Shown here: piece by piece, positions 6,444 to 16,394 of the stretch
How positions within the stretch are numbered: position 1 is the stretch's first letter
Layout: the number at the start of each line of letters is the position of its first letter
Assembly (NCBI GenBank): GCA_017307785.1
Contig: JAFKGI010000064.1
Location: 1 to 36,226, forward strand
DNA from: Vulcanimicrobiota bacterium
Lineage (GTDB): Bacteria > Vulcanimicrobiota > Xenobia > Xenobiales > JADMJV01
Length of the DNA: 36,226 bases
Direction: 5' to 3'
The notes under the pieces: generated by a model
What the model was told of the DNA's origin: nothing
The model's database searches: none
What the model saw: the letters and a program-made list of their open reading frames with translations, nothing else
Translations under genes and position numbers: made by a program

Positions 6444-8888
6444 TCGGGCCAGCTCCTGGAGAGCCCCGGAAAAATTGAACTGATTGACCCTCCGCTCCAG
6501 CTCCTCCATCTGCCCGGTCAGTGGCGTGGCCACGGCCATGAGATCCTGAACGCTGTCGAGAGACTCGCCGAGCCCCTGGATGAGAAGCTGGCTCAAGGCC
6601 GCGATCGCTTTGCGGGTGGCCTGCGCTCTTTGCGGGGTCCACTCTTCGGGCGGCAAATCCGGGGCACTGGGAGTCAACTCGGCAGGCAAGGTTTCCGCCA
6701 GCAGCTGCAGGTAGGCGACCATCGTGGAGAGCGCCTGCGGCCAGTCCGATTCGGGTTTCTCCTGGAGCAGTTGGCACTGTCGAGCCAGCTCTTCGGCTCC
6801 CAGATTGGCGGCCACTCCGTGCAAGGTGTGGGTGATGAAACGAATTCTGCCAAAATCGCCGTGGGCCAGCGCCGTCTCCAGCTCCCAGACCGAGTGCCGG
6901 CAGCGCTCGGCGAAGTCCAGCAGCAGACTTTTATAGAACTTCTGATTGCCACCGCAGGAGCGCATGCCGAAGGCGCTGTTGACCAGCGAAAGCTCGGGGA
7001 AAGCGTCCGTCTTCAAGAAGTTCTCGAGGGGTAGCCAGCGGCCAAGAGTGGCAAACCATGACTCGCGATCCACGGGCTTGAACACGAAGTCGTCCATGCC
7101 CGCTTCTCGGCAGCGGTCCCGCTCTTCTCCCAAGACGTGAGAGGACATCGCCAGAATGGGGACCTGCTGAAAGCGGGCCTGTTGGCGAATGCTGCGGGCC
7201 GCCGTGTAGCCGTCCATCTCGGGCATCTGCAGATCCATGAGAATGACTCGCCAGGGGATCTCGGGACCGCATTGCTGGACTTTCTCGAGCGCGATGCGAC
7301 CATTGGCCGCCACTTCCACCCCGATGCCGGCCTGCAGGAACATTTCCGCGACGATGCGCTGGTTGATTTCGTTGTCTTCCACCAGCAAGACTTTCTGGCC
7401 CGGTCCGCCAAGACGGACGGGATCGGACTGATGATTCGGTTCGATTCGTTGCAACAGCGGCAGCTCGAGGGTGATCAGGGTTCCCTGGCCGGGCTGGCTT
7501 TCCAGGCGAAACGAGCCCCGCATGCGTTCGACGATCCGCCGGCTCATGGGAAGGCCCATGCCCGCGTTGGCCACCGCATAGTCGCCGAGCAGGTGGGCTC
7601 GCTGTTCGCCGGTCATGCCGATGCCGCTGTCCAGAATTTTGAACTGCAAATGGCGGTCGTCCAGCCGCTCCACGCTCAGCGAGACGCGACCGCCGGCGGC
7701 AAATTTGATGCCGTTGTCGAGCAGCGCCAGGAGCAGTTGGCCGAGGCGCGCCGAGTCCCCCCAAACGAGGTCGGGAAGGTCCGCAGCCAGCCGCGAGACC
7801 AGCTCCACTTCTTTCTGCTGGGCCCGGGCCGCCAGTTGCAGGATGACCCCGTCCACCAGGCCGCGCAGTTGGAATTCTTGCGGTCGCAGTTCCAGCAGAG
7901 AGAGGTCGGCGTCGGCGAACTCCAGGAGGTCCGCCACCACTTTGCGCAACTGACCGACACCGCTCTCCAGATCTCGCAGGAATTCCCATTGGCGCGGATC
8001 CAGGGCGGTTTCCCCCAGCAGATGGGCCATTCCCGAAATCGCGTGCAGGGGAGAGCGAATTTCGTGACTGAGATTGGCTAGAAACTCGGACTTCAGTCGC
8101 GCCGCTTCCTGGGTCAGCCAGCGGTCCGTGGTCGACTCCAGGCTGGCCTGGTCGACCTGTTCACCCAGCAGCAGGAAGCCCTGAGCATCGGAGGTGAGCT
8201 GAAAGCGCCAGGATTCTCGCTGGGGAAGAGGCCAGGATTGCAGAGCGGTTTGCTCGCCTCCGGCCGCCACAGCCTGTCTCAGGGAGGTCGCCTGGACGGC
8301 GGGAAGCATGGGCCACAGTTCTCTGCCGACGACGTGCTGGCTCAGGCCCAGCAGATCGCAAAAGGCGGGACTGCAGGCGAGAATCATGCCCTGGGAGTCG
8401 CAGCGCAGGTAGGGAACCCAGGCCGATCGACCCAGGGCGCTTTCCAGCAAGGGGAGAGTCGAGGAGGGGGAGGGGGTCGAGGAAAGAGCGTCGCGTTGGA
8501 GCTTGAGCTCGAGATGATGCTTGACGCGGGCTCTCACCGTGCCGGCGCGAAACGGCTTGGTAATATAGTCCGCCGCGCCCAACTTCAGACCTTTGTCTTC
8601 GTCCTCTTCGTCGGTCATTCCGGTTACGAAAATCACCGGAATGTGGGCGGTCTGGGGATCGGCTTTCAGTTGTTCGCACACCTTGTATCCCGACATTCCC
8701 GGCATAATCACGTCGAGTAAAATCAAGTCGGGTTGCGGGTTCGAGCGGGCGCATTGCAAGGCTTTCTGACCACAGGTGGCGGCCGTGACTTCGCACTGGA
8801 GGCGCAGAAAGGCCATGAGAATGTGAATGTTCTCGGGAGTGTCATCCACGACCAGGACGCGGGGTTTGCGAGAGGGGGTCGATACCAC
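6417..8888 (-). CDS. Hybrid histidine kinase: REC-PAS-HisKA-HATPase-REC-HPt
   Basis: This 823-residue protein begins with GTG seven bases after the STAS gene, so the two are translationally linked. The N-terminal receiver (10-125, Asp59, Lys111) is closely similar to the receiver of the phosphatase at 5208. A weak PAS-like region (about 150-245) follows, then HisKA with His275 (ANLSHEIRSP), HATPase (N-box Asn392, DSGIGM), a second receiver (about 498-615, Asp552, Lys604) and an HPt domain (about 640-735, His687 in THTLHG). The HATPase lid is short: the usual F-box and GGTGLGL stretch is reduced to AGMGLPMS, so ATP binding may be altered. No membrane segment is seen. It could pass phosphate through HPt to the REC-SpoIIE proteins nearby. 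Confidence 0.92.
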   Translation of the reverse strand: MVSTPSRKPRVLVVDDTPENIHILMAFLRLQCEVTAATCGQKALQCARSNPQPDLILLDVIMPGMSGYKVCEQLKADPQTAHIPVIFVTGMTDEEDEDKGLKLGAADYITKPFRAGTVRARVKHHLELKLQRDALSSTPSPSSTLPLLESALGRSAWVPYLRCDSQGMILACSPAFCDLLGLSQHVVGRELWPMLPAVQATSLRQAVAAGGEQTALQSWPLPQRESWRFQLTSDAQGFLLLGEQVDQASLESTTDRWLTQEAARLKSEFLANLSHEIRSPLHAISGMAHLLGETALDPRQWEFLRDLESGVGQLRKVVADLLEFADADLSLLELRPQEFQLRGLVDGVILQLAARAQQKEVELVSRLAADLPDLVWGDSARLGQLLLALLDNGIKFAAGGRVSLSVERLDDRHLQFKILDSGIGMTGEQRAHLLGDYAVANAGMGLPMSRRIVERMRGSFRLESQPGQGTLITLELPLLQRIEPNHQSDPVRLGGPGQKVLLVEDNEINQRIVAEMFLQAGIGVEVAANGRIALEKVQQCGPEIPWRVILMDLQMPEMDGYTAARSIRQQARFQQVPILAMSSHVLGEERDRCREAGMDDFVFKPVDRESWFATLGRWLPLENFLKTDAFPELSLVNSAFGMRSCGGNQKFYKSLLLDFAERCRHSVWELETALAHGDFGRIRFITHTLHGVAANLGAEELARQCQLLQEKPESDWPQALSTMVAYLQLLAETLPAELTPSAPDLPPEEWTPQRAQATRKAIAALSQLLIQGLGESLDSVQDLMAVATPLTGQMEELERRVNQFNFSGALQELARLEAGIPGN

Positions 8889-8895
8889 GTTGGCG

Positions 8896-9252
8896 CTAGG
8901 AACGAGAGCCGGCTAAAAAAGCCTCGAATTCCTGTTGGCTGGAGAAGATCTCTTCGGTCGGGAGTGCTTTGAGGATGGCAAAGGTTTTGTGGACCTGGGG
9001 CTGCAAATTCATTAAATAGAGCCTTCCTCCCTGAAGCATCCCATCCCTGCGCGCCTTGAGAATACAGCAGATGCCCGCACTACTGATATGTCTCAATGCT
9101 TTGAGATCGAGGACCAGGGTCCGAGTTTGTCGCCAATTGACCTGATCGAATTGGGCTTGCAGCTGCGGGTAGCTGGCGCAGTCCAGTCTGCCGGATACTT
9201 CGAAAAGGCAGCGGTCTTCCGGGCCGGCCTGAATCTCCACTTGAACCACCAT
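8896..9252 (-). CDS. STAS-domain anti-anti-sigma factor
   Basis: The 118-residue protein is a single STAS domain of SpoIIAA/RsbV type. The conserved phosphorylation loop is LRHISSAGICCIL, with Ser57/Ser58 at the regulated serine. Unphosphorylated STAS proteins bind an anti-sigma kinase (RsbW/SpoIIAB type) and free the sigma factor; SpoIIE-type phosphatases reactivate them. Two such phosphatases lie on either side (5208 and 13422), which makes this the probable output of the island. No kinase or sigma partner gene is seen in the window. The kinase gene follows after seven bases. Confidence 0.9.
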   Translation of the reverse strand: MVVQVEIQAGPEDRCLFEVSGRLDCASYPQLQAQFDQVNWRQTRTLVLDLKALRHISSAGICCILKARRDGMLQGGRLYLMNLQPQVHKTFAILKALPTEEIFSSQQEFEAFLAGSRS

Positions 9253-9344
9253 CTTAAATGACGAAACGGTTCATGCCGCCATCCCTCACTCAACCAGATT
9301 CATTGCGTCCTATGAGTGTATCCTTTGGTCGCCCCAGCCAACAA

Positions 9345-12167
9345 TCAACGGCTGTACTGTGCCAGCCATTCGAGCATCTGGTTGGCCAGGTCGCCCGCCT
9401 TATCCAGGTCGAAGTTGTCCAGGGCGGTCTGAAGCTGGGCAAATTGAGGGTCCAGCGAGGTGTCTTGCGTCAGTCCCGCCAGTTGTTCGGCCAGGCGGAA
9501 AGCTTCGCCGAGGTCGCCCAGCAGTTGAGCCCGCAAAGCTTCCAGCAGAGGAACCAGCTGAGCCGCGTCCAGGTCCGCCGAAGGCTGCGAGGCGCGATGG
9601 ATCTCCAGCGCCTGGAGGGCGGGCAACAGTTGGGCCAGTTGCTGTTCCAAGGCTTCCAGCAGATCGGAAGAGAGGCGCCCGGCGCGGGCCCCGGCTTCCA
9701 TCTGCTTGGCCAGCGTCGACAGCTCTTCCATTCCCAAGTTGCCGGCCAGCCCTTTGAGGGTGTGACTGAGGTCGCGAGCTCGGGACAGGTCGCCGGCTTC
9801 CAGCGTCTGGCGCCATTCCTGGGCGAAAGATTGGTGACGCCGGGCGAATTGCACCAACAGATTGCGAAAAAGAGTGCGGTTGCCTCCCAGGCGCTCCAAA
9901 CCCTGGCGGCAGTTGACTCCTGGCAAATCCGGGAAGTCCGATTCGCAACCCGGCTCGACCCGGGCCATTTCTCCGGCCGGGAGAAATTTCTGCAAGGCCT
10001 GCCAGAGTGCCTGAGGCTCGACCGGTTTGGCCAGGAAATCATCCATTCCGGCGGCCCGGCAGGCGGCCCGGTCTTCCAGCCGGGTGTTGGCCGTGAGAGC
10101 CAGAATGGGCATGGTGGCACCCTTTTCGCGCAGTCGGGCGGCCGTCTCCAGGCCGTCCATTCCGGGCATTTGCAGGTCCATCAGAATGGCATCGTAGCTG
10201 TGTAACTGGACCATTTCCAGCGCCTGCCAGCCACCGCCGGCGATGTGGGCGATAATGCCCAGCTGACGCAGCATTTCGGCGGCCACTTCCTGGTTGATGT
10301 CGTTATCATCCACCACCAGAACCTGACCCTGCAAACCGCCGGGGCCTGTGGACGGAGTGGTGGGAGGCGCCGCCGGGGACAGGTCGCCCGGGCGCAGCGG
10401 TGAGGTCAGGCGGACCGAGAAGAGAAAGCGAGTGCCCTGGCCGAGCTGAGATTCGGCGCGGATGGTGCCCCCCAGCATTTCCACGAAGCGCTGACTGAGA
10501 AACAGTCCCAGACCAACCCCTCCGTAGGAGCGCGAGGCCGAGCTGTCGCCCTGTTGAAACGGAGTGAAGAGGCGCTTGAGGAATTCCGGCTCGATGCCGA
10601 TGCCGGTATCGGCCACGGTGAATTCGAGCGTGTAGAGGGATTCCGCCTGGTGCAGCAGATCTACCGATACCCGCACCGTTCCGTTGGGGGTGAAGCGCAC
10701 GGCGTTGTGACAGAGATTGGACAGGATGCGGCGCAGTTTTCCGGCATCGCCTCGCAGGCGTTGCGGGACGGTTGGGGCGACCAGGACCTCGGTCTGGAGC
10801 TGCTGCTCGGGTTTGGTCCAGCCCGGCATGGCCTGGGCCACTTCTTCGAGCACGTCGGAGAGGTCAAAATCCTCCACTTCCAGGGCCCGCCCGCCGTCAC
10901 CGTCTTCGTAGGCGGAATAATCCAGAACGTCGTTGATAATGGCCAGCATGCCCCGGGTGGCCTGGCCCAGCTTCTCCAGATAGGCCTCTTTTTTGCCTTC
11001 ATCGCGGCTCAACTGCAGCAGGTAGAGCAGCCCGAGAATGCCGTTGAGGGGGGTGCGAATCTCGTGAGACATGGTGGTCAGAAAGGAGGTTTTCGAGCGG
11101 CTGGCAAGTTCGGCGCTGGCGGTGGCCGCCTGCAGGGCTTCTTGAATTTGCATCTGTTCGCTGAGATTGTAGAGCAGGTACAGTTGGTGATACTGGCCGG
11201 CTAACCTCATCGGGGTGACCGTCATCTGCACCTGTAAAATTTCCCCGTCCGGACGTCGCAGGCGGGTCGCCGGACCGGATTCCGTGAGCAGAGTGGGAAA
11301 GAGCTCGGCAATTTTGGTGCCGGCCAGCGAATGTTCAGTCTCGACTCCCAGCATGGCCAGGGCGGCCGGGTTGGCCTGCACGATGGTGCCCTTCAGTCCG
11401 ATGAGCATGGGGGCGGGAGAGACTTGGAAGAGCGAATGTAGCTCGTTCTGGGTTTCGCGCAGACTGGCGTTTCTTTCGGTAACCTCGAAGGCCGACAGGT
11501 GGTAGAACTCCAGCACTCCGGCGCTCAGTTGCGGGCGAATGCAGAACTGGAAATCGCCTAAGCCTTGCTGCCCCCGCGTCAGCGTGACGTCAAAAACCTG
11601 TTCCTGTCCGTGGATGGCTTTGCGCAGGGCCTGATAGAATTCGTCGACGACGTCTTCGGTCTGGGTGGCCTCCAATAAGTCGATCAGTTTTTTCCCTTCG
11701 AGATTGGCTTCCTCATCACTCAGGTAAGCGCTGAGGGCCTGAGAGAACTGGAGAATCTGGCCTTCCGGGGTAAGCAGCAGATTCATGGCTTTCTCTCCCT
11801 GGAACATCAGGTTCCAGGGACCGCCCGAGGTTTCTTCCGGGCCGATTTCACTGTCGGTGAGATCGGTGACGGTCGACACCACGAACAGTTCCGAAACGGC
11901 CGAGCGGATGGGAGCCAGATGGATCTGCTTGACCCGCTTGCGGCCGTCCGCGTCGCGAGTGTGGACTCGCTGAACCAGGGCCTGTCCCTGGAAAGCCTGG
12001 TCAAACAGGCGCTTGTACTTGTTGTCGAAGACCTGTGGGCCCCAGATTTCCGAAAGGGTGCGCCCAATCACCTGCTCCTCGGCCATGGCAAAGACCCGAC
12101 ACCAGTTCTCGTCTACCCATAGGTAGCGATACTCTGAACTGACGGCAGAGACCGTAGGCAGCTCCAT
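9345..12167 (-). CDS. Hybrid histidine kinase: PAS-PAS-PAS-HisKA-HATPase-REC-HPt
   Basis: From the ATG at 12167 the protein has 940 residues; a GTG at 12203 would add 12. Three PAS-like regions (about 3-105, 118-235 and 240-340) precede HisKA with His368 (TTMSHEIRTPLNG), a full HATPase (Asn488, DTGIGI, GGVGLGL), one receiver (about 613-730, Asp664, Lys714) and an HPt domain (His802 in SHTLKG). A helical tail of about 100 residues follows. It has no signal peptide or membrane helices, so it senses cytoplasmic cues. GGAGAGG lies somewhat far upstream of the ATG. The gene stands between the STAS gene and a second REC-SpoIIE gene on the same strand, with gaps of 92 and 106 bp. Confidence 0.92.
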   Translation of the reverse strand: MELPTVSAVSSEYRYLWVDENWCRVFAMAEEQVIGRTLSEIWGPQVFDNKYKRLFDQAFQGQALVQRVHTRDADGRKRVKQIHLAPIRSAVSELFVVSTVTDLTDSEIGPEETSGGPWNLMFQGEKAMNLLLTPEGQILQFSQALSAYLSDEEANLEGKKLIDLLEATQTEDVVDEFYQALRKAIHGQEQVFDVTLTRGQQGLGDFQFCIRPQLSAGVLEFYHLSAFEVTERNASLRETQNELHSLFQVSPAPMLIGLKGTIVQANPAALAMLGVETEHSLAGTKIAELFPTLLTESGPATRLRRPDGEILQVQMTVTPMRLAGQYHQLYLLYNLSEQMQIQEALQAATASAELASRSKTSFLTTMSHEIRTPLNGILGLLYLLQLSRDEGKKEAYLEKLGQATRGMLAIINDVLDYSAYEDGDGGRALEVEDFDLSDVLEEVAQAMPGWTKPEQQLQTEVLVAPTVPQRLRGDAGKLRRILSNLCHNAVRFTPNGTVRVSVDLLHQAESLYTLEFTVADTGIGIEPEFLKRLFTPFQQGDSSASRSYGGVGLGLFLSQRFVEMLGGTIRAESQLGQGTRFLFSVRLTSPLRPGDLSPAAPPTTPSTGPGGLQGQVLVVDDNDINQEVAAEMLRQLGIIAHIAGGGWQALEMVQLHSYDAILMDLQMPGMDGLETAARLREKGATMPILALTANTRLEDRAACRAAGMDDFLAKPVEPQALWQALQKFLPAGEMARVEPGCESDFPDLPGVNCRQGLERLGGNRTLFRNLLVQFARRHQSFAQEWRQTLEAGDLSRARDLSHTLKGLAGNLGMEELSTLAKQMEAGARAGRLSSDLLEALEQQLAQLLPALQALEIHRASQPSADLDAAQLVPLLEALRAQLLGDLGEAFRLAEQLAGLTQDTSLDPQFAQLQTALDNFDLDKAGDLANQMLEWLAQYSR

Positions 12168-12273
12168 GTCTCGCAAGGTCCTCTCCGAGGTTCCGGTCCG
12201 CACCTATCGGGCGGACTCGATCCCTCTTCCAAGAATCTTGACATCCGGGGGGACCGAATCCTGCTTGACTGCC

Positions 12274-13422
12274 TCAGCGGATGCAACGCAAGGCCAGCAT
12301 GGTCATGTCGTCGTACAGTTCGGCCTGGTTTACAAAGTGACTGATTTCTTCGGCAACGGCCGCCACCAGATCGACCGGAGAGTCGTCCCGGTGCAGGTTG
12401 GCTTTGGCGAGCAGCCGGTCGGGGCCAAATCTTTCCAAGGTTTCAGCGAAAGCTTCGGTCACTCCATCGGTATAGAGCAGCAGCGATTGCCCGGCCTGCA
12501 GCCGGCAGCCGTGGTTGAGATATTCGGCGCCGGGACAAAGGCCTAGAGCGGGGCCGCCGTCCAGCTGAAGATACTGGGAGGAATCGTCTGCTTGTAGCTG
12601 CAACGGCGGTTCGTGGCCGGCGCTGGCCATCCAGATCTCTCCCGTTTCCAGATCGCAACGGCCGCACAAGAGTTTTACAAACATACAGGCCAGATTGTCC
12701 TGGCAAAGCTGATCATTCATGACCTCAAGCAATCGGGCGGGGTCGAGGACCGAGGGGGCCAGGGTGCGCAGCAGAGTGGTGACCCTTAACATAAAGACGG
12801 CCGCCGTAACGCCTTTGTGAGAGACGTCCCCGACCAGAAAGAATAGCTTTCTATCTTCTTGCACGAAATAGTCGTACAGATCGCCGCCGACCGCTCGCGC
12901 GGGTCGCAGCAGGCATCCGAGCTGATAGCCGTGGTGACGAATGTCTTGAAAGTCGCAGGCGCGCAACACGGAAGATTGCAGGCGCCGGGCCACTTCCAAT
13001 TCCGCGTTGCGGTGACGAGCCTCTTCCAAGACGTAATCGCGGTGGCGTTGGAATTCCAGCTGATTGCGCAGACGGGCTCGCACCAGTTGCGGAATGAAGG
13101 GCTTGAGAATGTAATCCACGGCGCCCAGCTCCAGCCCCCGGATTTGGTCCTCCGTGTCTTCCAGACCGGTGACGAAGATGACCGGAATGTGCCGGGTGGC
13201 CGTATCATCCCGCAGCTGCTTCAAGGTCTCGAAGCCGCTCATTTCCGGCATGAGAACATCCATGAGAATCAGGTCGGGCTGGGGAGAGTTGCGGGCCATT
13301 TTAAGCGCCTTGGCACCGCTGGTGGCGGCCTGCACGTCCCAGCTGTCTTTGAGGATCGCCAGCAGCACGTGGAGATTATCCAGCGCGTCGTCGACGATCA
13401 AGACGCGAGCTCGATTTCTCAC
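12274..13422 (-). CDS. REC-SpoIIE (PP2C) phosphatase response regulator, second copy
   Basis: The 382-residue protein has a receiver (1-118, Asp55, Lys107), a short helical linker and a SpoIIE-type phosphatase domain (about 165-380). The metal-site residues are visible: GGDLYD (Asp181), VGDVSHKG (Asp199), YTDGVTE (Asp319) and YDDMTML (Asp371/372). It is a paralogue of the phosphatase at 5208. Its ATG overlaps the TGA of the upstream kinase gene (ATGA), so the kinase and phosphatase are translationally coupled. This suggests that the kinase directly controls this phosphatase, with the STAS protein at 8896 as likely substrate. Confidence 0.93.
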   Translation of the reverse strand: MRNRARVLIVDDALDNLHVLLAILKDSWDVQAATSGAKALKMARNSPQPDLILMDVLMPEMSGFETLKQLRDDTATRHIPVIFVTGLEDTEDQIRGLELGAVDYILKPFIPQLVRARLRNQLEFQRHRDYVLEEARHRNAELEVARRLQSSVLRACDFQDIRHHGYQLGCLLRPARAVGGDLYDYFVQEDRKLFFLVGDVSHKGVTAAVFMLRVTTLLRTLAPSVLDPARLLEVMNDQLCQDNLACMFVKLLCGRCDLETGEIWMASAGHEPPLQLQADDSSQYLQLDGGPALGLCPGAEYLNHGCRLQAGQSLLLYTDGVTEAFAETLERFGPDRLLAKANLHRDDSPVDLVAAVAEEISHFVNQAELYDDMTMLALRCIR

Positions 13423-16394
13423 GCCTGGCCTCCTCCCTGCAGTCGCTGCCAGACGGCCTCCAGGGCCTCTTCGGCTTCGTCGGTGGCGAATTCGTGCAGG
13501 TGATTGTGAACGGCCTCCAACCCGTCGAAAAGCGGATGGCCCACAAATTGATCCACCATTCTTTCGCTCAAACTGAGGGTTCGGCCCAAATCGACCCGCA
13601 GGAAGGATTTCAACTCCTGGAGCACGGCCGCCAGTTGCGCATCGGACGAGGCCCGTGAGGCCGCAGCCGGAGGCGTCAGCTGGCGCAGCGCGCGAATCGA
13701 CTCCAGGGCCCTGTCCAGCTCGGCCTGGAGCCGGGGAAGAAGGGCGGCGCGTTCCGCCTCCGAGGTCGGGCTCAGCTGCTCCAGCTGTCCGGCCAGTCGG
13801 GCCACCTGGACGATGCCCAGGTTGTCGGCCGAGCCTTTGAGCGTGTGGGCAAGTCCTCGAACCGCCTCGTCCAGGCCTTCCTCCAGCGCCCTCTGCAGAG
13901 AGGAGACCAGGTTGCGGTTGCGGTCGTCAAACTGGGCCAGCAGTCGAAGGTAGAGGGGAAGGTTGCCGCCCAGTCGGTCCAGAGCCGCCCGCGTTTCGAT
14001 GGTTTCGTCGCCGTCCCAGCCTTCCAGCGAGCACAGGGGGAGCTGGCTGAGAGGGCCCAGATATTTCTCCAGAATGTCGTGCAAGGCCAGCGGGTCGATG
14101 GGCTTGGAAAGATAGTCGGTCATGCCGGCCTGCAAGCAGCGCTCGCGGTCGCCGAGCATGGCATTGGCCGTCATGGCTACGATGGGAATCTGTCGCAGGG
14201 TTCCGTCCGCCCGAATTCTTCGGGTGGCCTCCAGGCCGTCGATGCCGGGCATCTGAACGTCCATGAAGGCCAGGTCGAATTCCTGGCGGCGCAGACAATC
14301 CATGGCCTCCAGAGCGGTGGCCGCGTGACAGACCTGGATACCCCGCAGCGTCAACATCTCTCCGGCCACCAGCCGATTGATTTCGTGGTCCTCAACCAGC
14401 AGCACGCGGGCCTGGTAGCGAGCCTCCGGCTGGCGAATCCAACGCTTTGGTTCGAAGCGTTCGAAGCCCCCCTGCTGACGCCTGTGAAGGGCGGTCTGAA
14501 TCGAATCGTAGAGATAGGATTCACTGATGGGCTTGCGCATCAGTCCGTCGACCGGGGCGACTTCGGGTTGCTTGAGGAATTCATCGCCTTCGTAGGCGGT
14601 GACCAACAGGATGATGGGCTCGGCGCCTCTGGCAAGATGGCGGATGCGGCGGCTGGCCTCCAGGCCGTCGATTCCCGACAGGCGCCAGTCCATCAGAATT
14701 AAGTCGTAGCAAGTTTCTCGAGCCTGGGCCAGGGCGCTTTCCCCGGAATCGGCCAGGTCGACGAAAAAGCCGAAGCGCCCGATCATGGCCGAGAGAATCC
14801 GCCGGGCGCTGGAATTGTCGTCCACGATGAGAACGCGCAGATTGCTGTGCTCGGGCGAGAAAATACGCTCCTGAGCATCCTGATGAGCGCGAGAATTCTC
14901 CAGGCGGGCGGTAAAGACGAAGCGAGCGCCGCCCGCGCTTCCCGCCTCTGCCCAGATATGGCCGCCCATGAGGTCCACCAGCTGCTGGGAAATGGAGAGC
15001 CCCAGACCGGTGCCGCCGTATTTGCGGGCGGTGGAACTGTCCGCCTGAGAAAAAGGCTGAAACAGGCTGGGCATTTGCTCGGGGCGCAGGCCGATGCCGG
15101 TGTCGGAAACGACAAATTCCAGAATGACCAGAGAATTCTCGCGATGGAGGCAGCGGACGCCGACGACGACTTCGCCGTGCTCGGTGAACTTGACCGCGTT
15201 GCCGCCCAGGTTGAGCAGAACCTGTCCTAATCTCAAGGGATCGCCGTGCAGGAACTCGGGAACCTCAGGGTCCACCGAGAGCAGGATTTCCAGCCCCGGT
15301 TTGTCCCGGGCCCGCACTTGCAGCAGTTGACCCAGATTGTCGAGCACGTCGCTCAATTGGAAATCGACCGTCTCCAGCGACAGTTTGCCGGCCTCGATTT
15401 TCGAGAAATCCAGGATGTCGTTGACGATTTCCAGCATCGATTGAGCGGCTCGCTCGAGTTTTTGCAGATAATCGTCCTGTCGAGGAGTGAGCTCGGTCAG
15501 ACGCACCAGGTGGGCCAGTCCCAAAATCGCGTTCATGGGGGTGCGGATTTCGTGGGAAACGGTGGCCAGGAATCTGGATTTGGCCTGGTTGGCATCTTCG
15601 GCCGTCAGATTGGCGACGCGCAGAGCTTCCTGAATTTCATGCAGTTCCGTGACGTCCACGTGGGCACCCACCCAGCCAATGGCATCTCCCTGTTCTCCCA
15701 GCAGCACGCCGAAAGCCGCTTTGACGAAGCGCGAGTCGCCGTCGCGACGCAGAATCCGAAAGTGGGTCACCTGCCGCTCCGGGTAGCTTTCCTGTTGGCC
15801 CAAAAATCCGTCTATGTGGTGGCGGTCCTCGGCAACGATCAGCTCTCGCCAGTCGGTCAGCGTGATACTTTCGGCCGGGGAACGGCCGTAAATTTGGTAC
15901 ATGGCGTCATCCCAATCGACCGCCATGGTGGCGAAATCCAGGCTCCAGATGCCAATTTCAGCCACCTCCAAGGCCAGCGCCACGCGGTCGCGCAGTTCGC
16001 TGGCGGAACGCTCGGAATGATGCAGCGCCTGGCGGGTATCCTCGAGTTCGTTTTTCACTCGCAGATACTGGTAGTCGCGGACGCTCGGGTTGCGCACCAG
16101 CAGGCACAGGAAATGATCGCCCTGGAGGGTGGCGCGTTCTTGCAAGAGCATGGACTTCCAGCGATATTCCGCGAAATAGCTCTGGCCCTGAGCAAACAGG
16201 CCTTCCAGCTTCAGGCCATCCTGCGGGCCCAGGCCCTGGCGCAACACGGTGGCGAATTGGTGGCCGGCGCACTCAAAGGCGGTCAGCAATTGACCGTGAG
16301 CGGCCACGATTTCCCATGGTTGCCGCAGGGGGCGCTGAAAGAGCAAAACCGGCAATTGGTCCGGCCATTCCCTGTGCTGATCTTCACTTTTCAA
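13419..16394 (-). CDS. Hybrid histidine kinase: PAS-HisKA-HATPase-REC-REC-HPt
   Basis: This 991-residue protein starts with TTG, with AGGATGG about eight bases upstream and no better in-frame start. An N-terminal sensor region (1-125) without a recognised fold is followed by a PAS_3-type domain (about 137-255), HisKA with His281 (ATVSHEIRTPMN), HATPase (Asn399, DTGIGL, GGTGLGL), a first receiver (about 518-638, Asp569, Lys621), a second receiver (about 663-780, Asp712, Lys764) and HPt (His850 in AHTLKG). A helical tail of about 90 residues closes it. The architecture resembles BarA/TorS-type phosphorelay kinases, without membrane helices. Its stop overlaps the start of the REC-SpoIIE gene by four bases. 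Confidence 0.92.
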   Translation of the reverse strand: MKSEDQHREWPDQLPVLLFQRPLRQPWEIVAAHGQLLTAFECAGHQFATVLRQGLGPQDGLKLEGLFAQGQSYFAEYRWKSMLLQERATLQGDHFLCLLVRNPSVRDYQYLRVKNELEDTRQALHHSERSASELRDRVALALEVAEIGIWSLDFATMAVDWDDAMYQIYGRSPAESITLTDWRELIVAEDRHHIDGFLGQQESYPERQVTHFRILRRDGDSRFVKAAFGVLLGEQGDAIGWVGAHVDVTELHEIQEALRVANLTAEDANQAKSRFLATVSHEIRTPMNAILGLAHLVRLTELTPRQDDYLQKLERAAQSMLEIVNDILDFSKIEAGKLSLETVDFQLSDVLDNLGQLLQVRARDKPGLEILLSVDPEVPEFLHGDPLRLGQVLLNLGGNAVKFTEHGEVVVGVRCLHRENSLVILEFVVSDTGIGLRPEQMPSLFQPFSQADSSTARKYGGTGLGLSISQQLVDLMGGHIWAEAGSAGGARFVFTARLENSRAHQDAQERIFSPEHSNLRVLIVDDNSSARRILSAMIGRFGFFVDLADSGESALAQARETCYDLILMDWRLSGIDGLEASRRIRHLARGAEPIILLVTAYEGDEFLKQPEVAPVDGLMRKPISESYLYDSIQTALHRRQQGGFERFEPKRWIRQPEARYQARVLLVEDHEINRLVAGEMLTLRGIQVCHAATALEAMDCLRRQEFDLAFMDVQMPGIDGLEATRRIRADGTLRQIPIVAMTANAMLGDRERCLQAGMTDYLSKPIDPLALHDILEKYLGPLSQLPLCSLEGWDGDETIETRAALDRLGGNLPLYLRLLAQFDDRNRNLVSSLQRALEEGLDEAVRGLAHTLKGSADNLGIVQVARLAGQLEQLSPTSEAERAALLPRLQAELDRALESIRALRQLTPPAAASRASSDAQLAAVLQELKSFLRVDLGRTLSLSERMVDQFVGHPLFDGLEAVHNHLHEFATDEAEEALEAVWQRLQGGGQA

